From: Dysgonomonas sp. HGC4
GTDB lineage: Bacteria; Bacteroidota; Bacteroidia; Bacteroidales; Dysgonomonadaceae
Direction: 5' to 3'
NCBI RefSeq assembly: GCF_001261715.1
Contig: NZ_CVRU01000050.1
Location: 1-36,572 of the forward strand
DNA: 36,572 bases
The stretch's first letter is position 1; each line of letters starts with the position of its first letter. The translations under genes and the position numbers were made by a program. Of this stretch, positions 21,568 through 30,393 are shown piece after piece. Under the pieces are notes generated by a model that was given only the letters and a program-made list of their open reading frames with translations, was not told where the DNA came from and ran no database searches.

Positions 21568-23844
21568 TTAAACTTTACTTGGCGAGCAAATAAGAATAGA
21601 GGGCAACTTATCAATCCATTCCTTTTTTAATTGAAGGAGCTTGTCAAAATTCTCAGAGCTGATAATTATTAGATCCTGTTTGTGAAGAAATACTTCGTCT
21701 ACATATTCTACACTTACCGATCTGATATGGTTGGGTGCGGTATGCTCTATCAATCGGATACGTTCTTTGATAGAATGGTTTTTGGTTTTGTCCGACTGAT
21801 CTAATATCGAAATTTGAGAATCTGCGTTATGGATTAGCTTTTGAGCATAAAAAATCAGAAACTCATCATTGTCATTGAATATCGGTATAAATACATTATC
21901 GAATTTCTGTAAGTCTTTATCAATCAAAATACCAACTGGTATTTTAGTCTTAGCTAATATCAAACGGGTATTGTTATCGATGAGAGAGTTTTCGATTAGT
22001 TTCTCTTTTCCCGTCATTGTATTTATCAATTTTTCGGGATTGATTATCTGAGTCGTAAAACCGAGTACTCTGCCTAATACCGTTCCGTCGAATATAGACT
22101 CTTCGAGATTCATTAATAGTAAATCATAATCGCCCTTGTTGGCTACATCTACTACATCATCACCAAAATCGTTCGAAATTTTAAAGAGGGAGATTATCTT
22201 TCTGTTTAAAGACTGTGCCTCGGCAATAACAGGCGCAAAGCTTTCCTTTTCGTAGATATCGGTATCCATTTGATGCAATCCACTGCCTGCTGCCAAATGA
22301 ATGGCTGTAATGGACGTATTATCGTCTACTTTTTTTGACAGGCTATTTGCCAGTTTCACCAATGCTGTGCCTTTTTGTGGGTTGCGGAAAAATAGCAGCA
22401 GCTTGTATCTCGCTAAGTCGTACATCTTATCGTTTACCACCTCCTTGTCAGTCTTGAAGATTCGGTGAATCAGATTAAGTGATGGACCTGTCATAAAGGT
22501 AGTGACAAGAGCCATAATAACCATCATCGCGAATATCTCGGCATTCAGTACACCCAGATCGTAGCCTATGTTCAGTACAACCAATTCCATCAATCCTCTG
22601 GTATTCATTAATGTACCTATGATGAGGCTATCGCGCCAATTCTGACTGACGAATCGTGCAGCTAATGCACTTCCTACGAATTTACCGAATACTGCTACGA
22701 AAATAATCAAGGCAGTAATTCTCCAAAGTGCAGGATCGTTCAGAAGTCCGATTTCGGTTCTCAAACCACTGATCACAAAAAATAGAGGAAGTAAAAGAAC
22801 CAAAGCTATGTCTTCGATCTTTTCGATAAACATACTTCTGAATCGCATATTCGATGGCATAATAGTACCTGCCATAAAAGCACCGAAAAGGGCATGTATT
22901 CCTATAACCTCCGTTGTAAACGATGAGAGCAGCAATACCAGAAACAGTAGTGCTACGAGCGATTTACTCAGGTTTTTTTCAGACTGATAGCGTTCGCCTA
23001 TTTTCTTTAAAAAAGGTCGAACCAATTTTATCATAAAGATTACATAGGCAATTGCCAGAACAATGGTGTATAGCGAACTTACCATCGAACCCGCTTTTAC
23101 GATGGCAATAACTACGGCTAGTATACACCATGCCGTAATATCATCGGCGGCGGCGCAGGTGATAACAATGGCTCCGAGTTTGGTTTTATGAATACCTCTT
23201 TCCTGAATGATACGTGCTAAAACGGGAAAGGCTGTTATACTCATCGAAATACCGATAAAGAGAGCATAGGATGCAAACTCTACATGTTCAGGCGAATGAG
23301 TTTCGTAAATAAAGTACGCCAACCCTACACCGAGGGCAAAGGGTACTATAATACTTGCGTGACTTATGACGACGGCTTCGTGTGCCTTGTTTCGCAGAAC
23401 TTTGAGGTTGAGTTCCATACCTACAACAAACATAAAGAGAATCAGTCCTATTTGACTCAATATTTGAAGATTACCGAGCGATTCGGCAGGGAACAGAAAG
23501 CTCGATACATCGGGGAAATACAGTCCAAGAAGCGATGGGCCTAAGACTATCCCTGCGAGAATTTCGCCAATAACCATGGGTTGCCCCATTTTCTGAAATA
23601 TCCATCCAAAAACGCGAGCTACAACTATAATGGTTATGATCTGTAAAAGCAGTAATCCGATAGAATGGTGGAGGTTGCCGGTGAGCGAGTTTATAAATTC
23701 TTGAAAAGCACTGTTTTCTGATGTTTTTGATATGATACCTCTGCCATCTTCCAATCCTTTCCCTTTGCAAATGATCCAATACATAAGTGTAGAGAATCCT
23801 CCGATGGTAATGATATAGAAGAGGCTATTCGTTATTTTTTTCAT
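21568..23844 (-). CDS. CPA2-family cation:proton antiporter with C-terminal USP-like domains
   Basis: A 758-residue inner-membrane antiporter exchanging Na+ or K+ for protons. After an extra N-terminal helix (about 9-26), residues 60-460 form the twelve-helix transporter. QPMVIGEILAGIVLGPSLLG is a family hallmark and VITCAAADDITAW carries the Asp-Asp pair that binds ions in electrogenic CPA2 members. Residues 465-758 are soluble and resemble two universal-stress-protein-like domains (TALVKLANSLSKKVDDNTSI and IPVGILIDKDLQKFDNVFIP starts), where many homologues are regulated by nucleotides. The two-component pair upstream is on the same strand with a gap of 170 bp. Ion specificity is not deducible. 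Confidence 0.88.
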   Translation of the reverse strand: MKKITNSLFYIITIGGFSTLMYWIICKGKGLEDGRGIISKTSENSAFQEFINSLTGNLHHSIGLLLLQIITIIVVARVFGWIFQKMGQPMVIGEILAGIVLGPSLLGLYFPDVSSFLFPAESLGNLQILSQIGLILFMFVVGMELNLKVLRNKAHEAVVISHASIIVPFALGVGLAYFIYETHSPEHVEFASYALFIGISMSITAFPVLARIIQERGIHKTKLGAIVITCAAADDITAWCILAVVIAIVKAGSMVSSLYTIVLAIAYVIFMIKLVRPFLKKIGERYQSEKNLSKSLVALLFLVLLLSSFTTEVIGIHALFGAFMAGTIMPSNMRFRSMFIEKIEDIALVLLLPLFFVISGLRTEIGLLNDPALWRITALIIFVAVFGKFVGSALAARFVSQNWRDSLIIGTLMNTRGLMELVVLNIGYDLGVLNAEIFAMMVIMALVTTFMTGPSLNLIHRIFKTDKEVVNDKMYDLARYKLLLFFRNPQKGTALVKLANSLSKKVDDNTSITAIHLAAGSGLHQMDTDIYEKESFAPVIAEAQSLNRKIISLFKISNDFGDDVVDVANKGDYDLLLMNLEESIFDGTVLGRVLGFTTQIINPEKLINTMTGKEKLIENSLIDNNTRLILAKTKIPVGILIDKDLQKFDNVFIPIFNDNDEFLIFYAQKLIHNADSQISILDQSDKTKNHSIKERIRLIEHTAPNHIRSVSVEYVDEVFLHKQDLIIISSENFDKLLQLKKEWIDKLPSILICSPSKV

Positions 23845-24014
23845 ATAAGAACTAAATTTTATAGGTAGAATTCGTTATTTCAATGTAAAACTATACATAT
23901 AAACAACTGAAATTTAGATATGGCAACAAAAACGTGTAAATATGTAATAAGTGGGGAAAATATTGAAACGAAACTCACTCTTTCACTCTATAAAATGGTT
24001 TAAAGTCAACAAAT

Positions 24015-24731
24015 TTATCTATTTGTTTTCTTCATAAAGTCGGCTCTATACGTGTCTGTAATGAAAAAACGAACGGGGCTATCTCCTTGAAAAATGGTAG
24101 AGATAATTTCGTCATGCGAAAAATATTGAATCACTTTTAATGCTATAATTTCTTTTTTATTGATACGGCAAAACAAATTTTGAGGCAGTACCTCCAATAA
24201 TTTATCGAATGAGATGTTTTTCAACGTAAGCGTCTTCTTATCTATCAGATGCACTACTTTGTCTCTGCTGTCTGTTTCGGCTATAGTAATATGGCTTATC
24301 TGATCGAAGTAAAGTAGTATTTTGCCTTTCTCGCTATTCAGTTGAACGAAGTTCTTCTTTTCTGCCGCTTTTTCTACTCTTCTGATTGCTTTGTCTATGG
24401 CTTGCTTCAATCTATCGCGTTGAATGGGTTTGCGTACATAATCCACAGCATTGAGGTCGAACGCTTCTGCTGCATATTCTTTGTATGCTGTTACAAAAAT
24501 AATGGCTTTATCTTTCAGAATGTTGGCAATCTGCAAACCATTTATTTCACCCATTTCTATATCGAGAATGCAAGCGTCAAACTCTAGAGAACTGCTTTCT
24601 TCCAAAAATAGCTTCGGGTCGTTAAATGCTTTGACTATTTCGACTTCGGGAAACTGTTCGCACAACATTTTCAGGTATGCCAAGCCCGGAAGTTCATCGT
24701 CTAGAATTAAGCACCTTAGTTTTGTATTCAT
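24015..24731 (-). CDS. LytTR-family response regulator
   Basis: A 238-residue response regulator. The receiver domain (5-120) has the acidic pair D11-D12, the phosphoacceptor D57 in ACILDIEMG, T81 in FVTAY and K101 in VRKPI. The LytTR DNA-binding domain (about 135-235) begins FVQLNSEKGKILLYFDQISH and continues with FDKLLEVLPQNLFCRINKKE. The start overlaps the end of the histidine kinase gene by 38 bp, so the two are translationally coupled. The targets are unknown, and the neighbouring antiporter gene is one possibility. Confidence 0.93.
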   Translation of the reverse strand: MNTKLRCLILDDELPGLAYLKMLCEQFPEVEIVKAFNDPKLFLEESSSLEFDACILDIEMGEINGLQIANILKDKAIIFVTAYKEYAAEAFDLNAVDYVRKPIQRDRLKQAIDKAIRRVEKAAEKKNFVQLNSEKGKILLYFDQISHITIAETDSRDKVVHLIDKKTLTLKNISFDKLLEVLPQNLFCRINKKEIIALKVIQYFSHDEIISTIFQGDSPVRFFITDTYRADFMKKTNR

Positions 24732-25449
24732 CTAAATTAATTTTAAAATGCGCAATAAAAGCATCATCGTCAATAATGCGTTCCAATTCATAACAATCCT
24801 TGTAAAGTAAATCGAGGCGTTGTTCGAAAGTTACATTTCCGATTCCGCTTTTTTCCTTTTTTAAACTTGCCTTAGGCGATATTTTATTGGACACCGTTAA
24901 GCTGAATATATTGTCTTTAAAACCAAATACAATGGCTATATAAGCATCCTTGCTTTGGAGGTCGGCATGCTTAAAAGCGTTCTCTATTAAGTCGATAGTG
25001 ATTAATGGTGCTAATACTTTTTGAGAGTATAGCGAAGATGTTTCGTCTATCTTGGTTTTCACCGTCAACTCAAATAAAGGGCTTAGTTTTATTTTATTTA
25101 TTTCGATGAGGTCTTTTGCAAATTCTATTTCTTCTCTAGGAGTAACATATTTGTTTTTGCTTTCGTAGAGAATATAATCGAGTATGTTTGCGAGCTTATC
25201 CAACGCAAAATAGGTCTGATAGGCATGCGATTGTACGGAGTTCAATATATTCTTGAAGAGATGAGGGTTTAAAACCGTTTCTATACTCTCCAAGTGAATG
25301 TTATCCCTTCGGTTTGCCAGCATGTGGAAACGTCCTTCAAGCTCTTTTTTTCTCTTCTCGGAACTTCTTAAACGTAAGCCCAGATATGCTATTAGAGCAA
25401 CTAAGGCTATAATAAGAATCGAGAAAAAGAGGGTAGGGTCTATTGTCAT
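24694..25449 (-). CDS. LytS/YehU-type sensor histidine kinase without a sensor domain
   Basis: A 251-residue kinase with one membrane helix (about 8-27), a short linker, a His_kinase-type phosphoacceptor site (ESIETVLNPHLFKNILNSVQ, H63) and an ATPase domain with the N-box LITIDLIENAFKHA (N157) and a glycine box KSGIGNVTFEQRL. No periplasmic or cytoplasmic input domain is visible, since only about eight residues precede the helix. Input may come through the membrane helix or a partner protein. It is the first gene of the pair, overlapping the LytTR regulator by 38 bp. Confidence 0.9.
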   Translation of the reverse strand: MTIDPTLFFSILIIALVALIAYLGLRLRSSEKRKKELEGRFHMLANRRDNIHLESIETVLNPHLFKNILNSVQSHAYQTYFALDKLANILDYILYESKNKYVTPREEIEFAKDLIEINKIKLSPLFELTVKTKIDETSSLYSQKVLAPLITIDLIENAFKHADLQSKDAYIAIVFGFKDNIFSLTVSNKISPKASLKKEKSGIGNVTFEQRLDLLYKDCYELERIIDDDAFIAHFKINLDEYKTKVLNSRR

Positions 25450-25872
25450 GTATTGTTCTTCGTTTTGGATATGGATTTTTATTCTATCAGTTATTTAAAT
25501 ACAAAGAAAACAAAGAAGTTTCTATTAAGACCAATATTGAGGGGTTTAAAATAGTTTGTCGGGTTATTTTAAGGTCTCCGAGCTATTTCTCTGATTGATG
25601 GCGTAGTAAAATAAGATGCTTTACTTAGACTACATATCGTGATAAAAGAGCATTAATAGTGCTTGTATTTAGCTGTTTTGAATACTCGCAATCAATTTTT
25701 GTGAGAGCAGCGAACAGCACAGACGGACAATGAAAAGCGGAATTGAACGTTTGATAAAACATAAACTGTTTGACAAGGAAACAAAAAGTAAGAAGAATGA
25801 AAAAAGCATTCGTAATAATAAACATTCTTACGAAAGTAAAGGCAGTAAAATAATTAGTTTGAATGAACGATT
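25450..25872. other. Intergenic region with one small coding-like frame
   Basis: This 423-bp region separates the divergent kinase and YdeI-like genes. It holds the small frame at 25730-25876 and a degenerate relative of the 13-bp palindrome (AGGTCTCCGAGCT near 25572). No full-consensus promoter is seen. Confidence 0.3.
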
Positions 25873-25876
25873 ATGA
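25730..25876 (+). CDS. Possible small basic peptide gene overlapping the next start
   Basis: A 48-codon frame from ATG 25730 encodes a Lys/Arg/Ser/Asn-rich peptide (MKSGIERLIKHKLFDKETKS at its start). Its TGA overlaps the ATG of the YdeI-like gene in an ATGA arrangement, which usually means translational coupling. The frame is open for 16 more codons upstream without a start. No family is recognised, and chance or a decayed gene are real alternatives. Confidence 0.25.
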   Translation: MKSGIERLIKHKLFDKETKSKKNEKSIRNNKHSYESKGSKIISLNERL

Positions 25877-26442
25877 CAACAGAGAATAAAATAAAGTATT
25901 TTGAAAATCGAGAAGATTGGAGAGAGTGGCTGACAGACAACTTTGAAGCCAAAGACGAAATTTGGTTTGTATTTCCTTATAAGTCGTCAGCCAAAAAAAG
26001 TATTACATACAACGATGCTGTTGAAGAAGCCCTTTGTTTCGAGTGGATTGACAGTACGACAAAATCGCTTGATGAAGAACATAAAATTCAGCGTTTCACA
26101 CCTAGAAAGCCTAAAAGCACATATTCTCAAGCCAACAAAGAAAGACTTAAATGGTTATTGGAGAATAAAATGATACACCCTAAGTTTGAGGATAAAATAC
26201 GAAATGTTTTGTCTGTCCCTTTTATTTTTCCAAATGATATAATGGACAGATTGAAAGAAGATAAAATAGGATGGAAAAACTATCAACATTTTTCCGATGC
26301 ATATAAACGTATCCGAATTGCATACATTGAAGCTGCAAGGAAACGACCCGAAGAATTTGAAAAGCGATTAAATAACTTTATCAATAAAATGAAAGAGAAT
26401 AAAATAATAACGGGGTTTGGAGGGATTGAAAAATATTATTGA
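25873..26442 (+). CDS. YdeI/OmpD-associated family protein
   Basis: A 189-residue cytoplasmic protein of the YdeI/OmpD-associated family (COG4430-like). Diagnostic features are the N-terminal FENREDWREWLTDNF, the central EEALCFEWIDSTTKSLDEEH and IQRFTPRKPKSTYSQANKER segments, and the C-terminal region RIRIAYIEAARKRPEEFEK that belongs to the OmdA helical domain. Its biochemical role is unsettled. Homologues have been linked to stress and antimicrobial peptide tolerance in other bacteria. It stands alone, flanked by a strong terminator. Confidence 0.85.
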   Translation: MTTENKIKYFENREDWREWLTDNFEAKDEIWFVFPYKSSAKKSITYNDAVEEALCFEWIDSTTKSLDEEHKIQRFTPRKPKSTYSQANKERLKWLLENKMIHPKFEDKIRNVLSVPFIFPNDIMDRLKEDKIGWKNYQHFSDAYKRIRIAYIEAARKRPEEFEKRLNNFINKMKENKIITGFGGIEKYY

Positions 26443-26479
26443 TTCCAATAAAATACTACTATTATACAACCTAAAATAA

Positions 26480-26520
26480 AAAAGCAGTCTAAAAAGTATT
26501 TCTCTTTTTAGACTGCTTTT
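26480..26520. terminator. Bidirectional terminator
   Basis: A perfect 17-bp stem: AAAAGCAGTCTAAAAAG (26480-26496), loop TATTTCT, CTTTTTAGACTGCTTTT (26504-26520). It serves both the YdeI-like gene (+) and copZ (-). Confidence 0.9.
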
Positions 26521-26533
26521 AAAGTGAGTAAAG

Positions 26534-26746
26534 TTATACCTTTTCTATATCGAAGCCTACTTGTTCTACTGCATCTATAATTTGTTGAGCAGTTGCCCCC
26601 GATGAGTTTACTGTCAGTATTTTATCCGAGTTATCGGTGTCAACGTTCCAACTATCTATACCGTTTACTTTTTCTAATAAAGGTTTTACTTTTGCCACGC
26701 AATTGTTGCAATTGATGGTTGTTTTAAATTTTAATTCTTGTGACAT
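26534..26746 (-). CDS. copZ: Heavy-metal-associated (HMA) domain copper chaperone, CopZ-like
   Basis: A 70-residue HMA-fold metallochaperone. The metal site is TINCNNC (10-16), a CxxC loop in which Asn replaces the more common Met ahead of the first Cys. The rest follows the fold: VKPLLEKVNGIDSWNVDTDN and QQIIDAVEQVGFDIEKV. It follows copA on the same strand after 71 bp, so it most likely carries Cu(I) to that pump. Specificity is inferred from context. Confidence 0.88.
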   Translation of the reverse strand: MSQELKFKTTINCNNCVAKVKPLLEKVNGIDSWNVDTDNSDKILTVNSSGATAQQIIDAVEQVGFDIEKV

Positions 26747-26805
26747 AATGTTCTATTTTTAATTGTAACTACTTATTGTATTTATATTTACGAAAGCTTT
26801 AAAAT

Positions 26806-26818
26806 AGGTCTCAGACCT
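26806..26818. repeat. Palindromic repeat AGGTCTCAGACCT (copy 3)
   Basis: The third copy of the 13-bp palindrome. It lies in the copA-copZ gap and touches the last base of the copA stop codon. Confidence 0.5.
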
Positions 26819-29046
26819 TATAATGATTTGTATTTAAGTATAATACTATTGCTTACCACGCTTACACTACTCAATGCCATTGCTGCTCCTGCAATCATAG
26901 GGTTAAGTAAAAAGCCTGTGAATGGATAAAGCACACCTGCTGCGATAGGAATGGCTATAAGATTGTATATAAATGCCCAGAACAGATTTTCGCGAATAGT
27001 ACGGTTGGTTTGTTTCGACAATTTGATAGCCTGAGGTATCTTAGTCAGATCATTCGATATGATTGTCATTTTAGCCGTATCTATTGCTATATCGCTACCT
27101 TGTCCCATGGCTATACCTACGTTTGCCTGAGCCAGTGCAGCACTGTCGTTTATACCATCGCCTACCATGGCAACAATTTTGCCTTCAGCCTGCATTTGTT
27201 TGATAAAGTTGGTCTTGTCGGCAGGTAATAGCCCTGCTTGGTAATGACCGATGTTGGCTTGGCGAGCAATAGATCGGGCTGTTTGCTCGTTGTCTCCCGT
27301 AAGCATATATACTTCTATACCTGCTTTTTGAAGCTGATCTATGGCTTCGATAGATGTTTGCTTTATCTTGTCGGCAATGGCTATTGTACTTAAAACCTCG
27401 TGCTCGTTGCTGAACAGGATAACGGTATTGGCTTCGTTGAGGCGTTTTTCTATCCACTCTTTGGTCGCAGCATCCAGAGAAACGTTAGCATTGCTTATCA
27501 GTTTTAAATTACCGATATAGTATTTACTACCTTCGTGTGTACCCATAATACCTTGTCCAGTGATGCTTTCTATTTGTATATTGTTGATATACTGAGCATC
27601 TTTACTGAAATAGGCACTTACTGCATCTGCCAGAGGGTGTTCCGACGATTTTTCGATACTAAACAATACGTTCTTTAATGCTTCCGTAGGTTCTACATTC
27701 CACTTTATATCTACTATCTGTGGTTTACCTTCGGTTATAGTACCTGTTTTGTCGAGTATTACTGTATCTACTTTCTGAATAGTTTCGAGACTTTCGGCAT
27801 CTTTTATCAGAATACCGTTTTCGGCTCCTTTACCTATTCCCACCATAATGGCGGTAGGGGTTGCCAAGCCCAATGCACACGGACAGGCTATAACCAATAC
27901 GGTAACAAACGAGAGTAGGGCATGTGTAAAGGCATTGTCGCCTCCTGCAACCATCCAAACCACAAAACAAAGTATGGCTATACCGATAACGATGGGTACA
28001 AATATCCCCGCAATCTTATCGACCAGTTTTTGCATAGGTGCTTTACTCCCTTGTGCTTCTTGCACCATCTGTATGATTTGAGCAAGCAGGGTGCTTCCGC
28101 CAACCTTTTCGGCTCTAAACTGAAAGCTTCCTTTTTGGTTAATCGTTCCTGCAAATACTTTATCGTCTGCTTTCTTTTCGGAGGCAATCGGTTCGCCAGT
28201 TATCATACTTTCGTCTACAAACGATGTACCTTGTATCACTTTACCGTCTACGGCTATCTTTTCGCCCGGTTTTACCAAAACAATATCGCCTATTTGTACT
28301 TGTGCAATGGGTATTTCCGATTGATTACCGTCAGCACCTATTATAACTACTGTTTTGGGCTGTAAGCCTATCAGTTTTTTGATGGATGATGAGGTGTTAC
28401 CTTTTGCCTTTTCTTCAAGAAGTTTACCTAACATAACAAAGGCTATAACTACGGCTGCCGCTTCGAAATATACATCGGGATGCAATCCTCGTGCATGCCA
28501 AAATTGAGGAAACAGGGTATTAAACACACTGTATATATAGGCTGTTCCTGCACTGAGCGATACCAGGGTATCCATGTTGAACGATCGGTTTTTGGCTTGC
28601 TTATATGCTCTTATGAAGAAATCTTTACCAAAGTATAATACTACTGGGGTAGATAATAGCCACATTACCCAGTTGCTATATTCCATGTGCATCAAAGCAG
28701 GTGTCATACCTATGATAACAAGTGGTATACAAAGGGCTATGGCTCCTGTTACTTTCTTTTTGAGAGCTTTGTAATTCTCTTCGTGTAGGTTTTCGAGCTT
28801 TTCGCTGCTTGCTTCCCCTTCCTCTATCTCAAGGTCGTAACCTGCACCTTGCAAAGCAGCTTTTAGCTTCGAGGTGTTGGTTTTCTTCGGGTCGAATTCT
28901 ATTTGAGCTGTTTCCGTAGCAAAGTTAACTGAGGCAGATGTTACACCTTCCTGACGTGTGAGTATCTTTTGTGCACTTGTAGCACATGCTCCGCACGACA
29001 TTTTGAGTACGGGCAGGGTTTTCTTTATTGTATCGGTTTCCATCAT
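26818..29046 (-). CDS. copA: Cu(+)-exporting P1B-type ATPase CopA
   Basis: A 742-residue inner-membrane pump that exports Cu(I) from the cytoplasm using ATP. It has a single N-terminal HMA domain with the MSCGACA metal loop (C18, C21), then helices from about residue 95. TGEP (283-286) is the actuator motif, CPC at 388-390 the transmembrane copper site, DKTGT at 432-436 carries the phosphorylated aspartate, SEHPLAD is the nucleotide-domain HP motif, and GDGIND is the hinge. All key residues are present, and length is normal for a one-HMA CopA. copZ follows. A second ATG at 29043 is an equally good start. Confidence 0.95.
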   Translation of the reverse strand: MMETDTIKKTLPVLKMSCGACATSAQKILTRQEGVTSASVNFATETAQIEFDPKKTNTSKLKAALQGAGYDLEIEEGEASSEKLENLHEENYKALKKKVTGAIALCIPLVIIGMTPALMHMEYSNWVMWLLSTPVVLYFGKDFFIRAYKQAKNRSFNMDTLVSLSAGTAYIYSVFNTLFPQFWHARGLHPDVYFEAAAVVIAFVMLGKLLEEKAKGNTSSSIKKLIGLQPKTVVIIGADGNQSEIPIAQVQIGDIVLVKPGEKIAVDGKVIQGTSFVDESMITGEPIASEKKADDKVFAGTINQKGSFQFRAEKVGGSTLLAQIIQMVQEAQGSKAPMQKLVDKIAGIFVPIVIGIAILCFVVWMVAGGDNAFTHALLSFVTVLVIACPCALGLATPTAIMVGIGKGAENGILIKDAESLETIQKVDTVILDKTGTITEGKPQIVDIKWNVEPTEALKNVLFSIEKSSEHPLADAVSAYFSKDAQYINNIQIESITGQGIMGTHEGSKYYIGNLKLISNANVSLDAATKEWIEKRLNEANTVILFSNEHEVLSTIAIADKIKQTSIEAIDQLQKAGIEVYMLTGDNEQTARSIARQANIGHYQAGLLPADKTNFIKQMQAEGKIVAMVGDGINDSAALAQANVGIAMGQGSDIAIDTAKMTIISNDLTKIPQAIKLSKQTNRTIRENLFWAFIYNLIAIPIAAGVLYPFTGFLLNPMIAGAAMALSSVSVVSNSIILKYKSL

Positions 29047-29157
29047 CTTTTATATTTTTTTATTACTGTAAAAGCTATTCCTTAACTAAGAAATCAGGAG
29101 TAAATAATATCCCTGTAAAGTCTCATCTTAAATAGATTGCGATTTTACTACAACAAA

Positions 29158-29187
29158 GTAACGCACTATATGGTTGATATGTGTTAC
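29158..29187. promoter_or_regulatory. Imperfect inverted repeat between copA and the DUF268 gene
   Basis: GTAACGCACTATAT (29158-29171) and ATATGTGTTAC (29177-29187) are inverted copies with small bulges. The site is 112 bp from the copA start and 62 bp from the divergent DUF268 gene, suitable as an operator. It is not a recognisable CueR or CopY box. Confidence 0.3.
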
Positions 29188-29248
29188 ATAATTCTGGATA
29201 TGATTTATACGCAGAGATTATATATCTTTACCGAACATTCTTAATATC

Positions 29249-30022
29249 ATGATAAAAGAAATACAGCTTATATTCGGTTTTTACCCCAGAAGGATACTCA
29301 GAAGTCTCAAATCAATACCTTGGTATCGACAAACCAAACGCCAATTTGTTAGTCAGTGGAAAGAAGATAATCAAAGCTTTGGAGCCATATTGAGTTATCC
29401 CTGCTTAAGGGATAGAGACGAAGAGGGTGGTGTAGCATCGGGTCATTATTTTCATCAGGATCTGTTGGTTGCTCAGGAAGTATTCAAAGCCAATCCCATA
29501 AAGCACGTCGATGTAGGGTCGAGAATCAATGGGCTGATTGCTCATATTGCGAGTTTCAGACCTGTAACTATTGTCGATATAAGATCGGTTACTCCATCAA
29601 TTGATAATGTAGAGTTTGTACAGGCCGATTGTATGTCGCCCGATTTTCCTTGGATTGATTATTGCGACTCGGTATCTTCGCTTCATGCCATAGAGCATTT
29701 CGGATTGGGCAGATATGGTGATCCTATTGATGTGAATGGACATATAAAAGGGTTGAACAACATATCGAGGATGCTGAAATCGGGAGGTACATTGTATTTT
29801 TCGGTACCCATTGGACCGCAGCGTATAGAGTTTAATGCGCACCGAATATTCAGTATAAAATATTTATTAGACTACTTTGCTAAGGAGTTTAATTTAGAGT
29901 CTTTTTCGTATGTTGATGATAAGGGCGATTTGCATAAATTTATCACCTTAACGGATGATCTAATTAATCGCAACTGCGATTGTAAATATGGTTGTGGTAT
30001 CTTTATTTTAAGTAAAAAATAA
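29249..30022 (+). CDS. DUF268 family, methyltransferase-like protein
   Basis: A 257-residue cytoplasmic protein of DUF268, a family with a methyltransferase-like Rossmann core often found in glycan biosynthesis loci. Family-conserved blocks are easy to see: HVDVGSRINGLIAHIASFRP (95-114), TIVDIRSV, SSLHAIEHFGLGRYGDPIDV, SRMLKSGGTLYFSVPIGPQR and RIEFNAHRIFS. The first block is where a SAM-binding loop would lie, but activity has not been established to my knowledge. The gene stands alone here, divergent from copA and followed by its own terminator, with no glycan genes beside it. Confidence 0.85.
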   Translation: MIKEIQLIFGFYPRRILRSLKSIPWYRQTKRQFVSQWKEDNQSFGAILSYPCLRDRDEEGGVASGHYFHQDLLVAQEVFKANPIKHVDVGSRINGLIAHIASFRPVTIVDIRSVTPSIDNVEFVQADCMSPDFPWIDYCDSVSSLHAIEHFGLGRYGDPIDVNGHIKGLNNISRMLKSGGTLYFSVPIGPQRIEFNAHRIFSIKYLLDYFAKEFNLESFSYVDDKGDLHKFITLTDDLINRNCDCKYGCGIFILSKK

Positions 30023-30054
30023 CAGTTTTTTAATCCGTTTTCTAAAATATACAG

Positions 30055-30096
30055 CATCACTTGACGTGTCTTTTTGATACAATAAGTGATGTTTTT
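30055..30096 (+). terminator. Terminator after the DUF268 gene
   Basis: CATCACTT (30055-30062) and AAGTGATG (30084-30091) enclose an inner GTGTC/GATAC pairing, followed by TTTTTG. Confidence 0.6.
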
Positions 30097-30393
30097 GTTT
30101 GAAATAGTGTTTCGAATATTGAAAATGTATTTGTTTTTGTTTCGAATTTGGATAAAATGATTGAAAATGCATTTTTTTAGAATATTTTTTTTATTCTCTA
30201 AATTACACATAACCAGTACTTAAGGTTTTAATGTAATTTTACTTAACATTTCTTTAATATTGAGTCTGCAACGCACGGTATTTTTTTGAATCTCTTTATA
30301 GAAACATCCCGGGATTTTGGCACAGGCGTGTGTCGAAAAGTTTTCATGCAATTGTATAAAATAAGAGTTTTTTGTTTATTAAATCAATCAATC
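30097..30393. other. Intergenic region with short direct repeats
   Basis: No gene is seen in this 297-bp region. GTTTCGAAT occurs twice, 30 bp apart (30109 and 30139), and ATTGAAAATGYATTT twice, 42 bp apart (30118 and 30160). A weak promoter candidate, TTG at 30260 with TATTTTTTTG at 30279-30288, lies about 106 bp before the lipoprotein start. Confidence 0.35.

Noticed and set aside
25625-25825. A 66-codon minus-strand frame starting with a hydrophobic stretch
   Set aside because: It is opposite the small basic frame at 25730 and has no promoter, neighbour or family support. The hydrophobicity follows from reading Lys-rich codons backwards.
27922-28365. A 147-codon frame antisense to copA
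   Set aside because: It lies within the CopA helices and motifs and has the Cys/Tyr/Phe-rich composition typical of antisense shadows.
30286-30393. ATG at 30286 extending the lipocalin-like protein by 36 residues
   Set aside because: The extension would bury the signal peptide and lipobox inside the protein, which would prevent lipoprotein processing.
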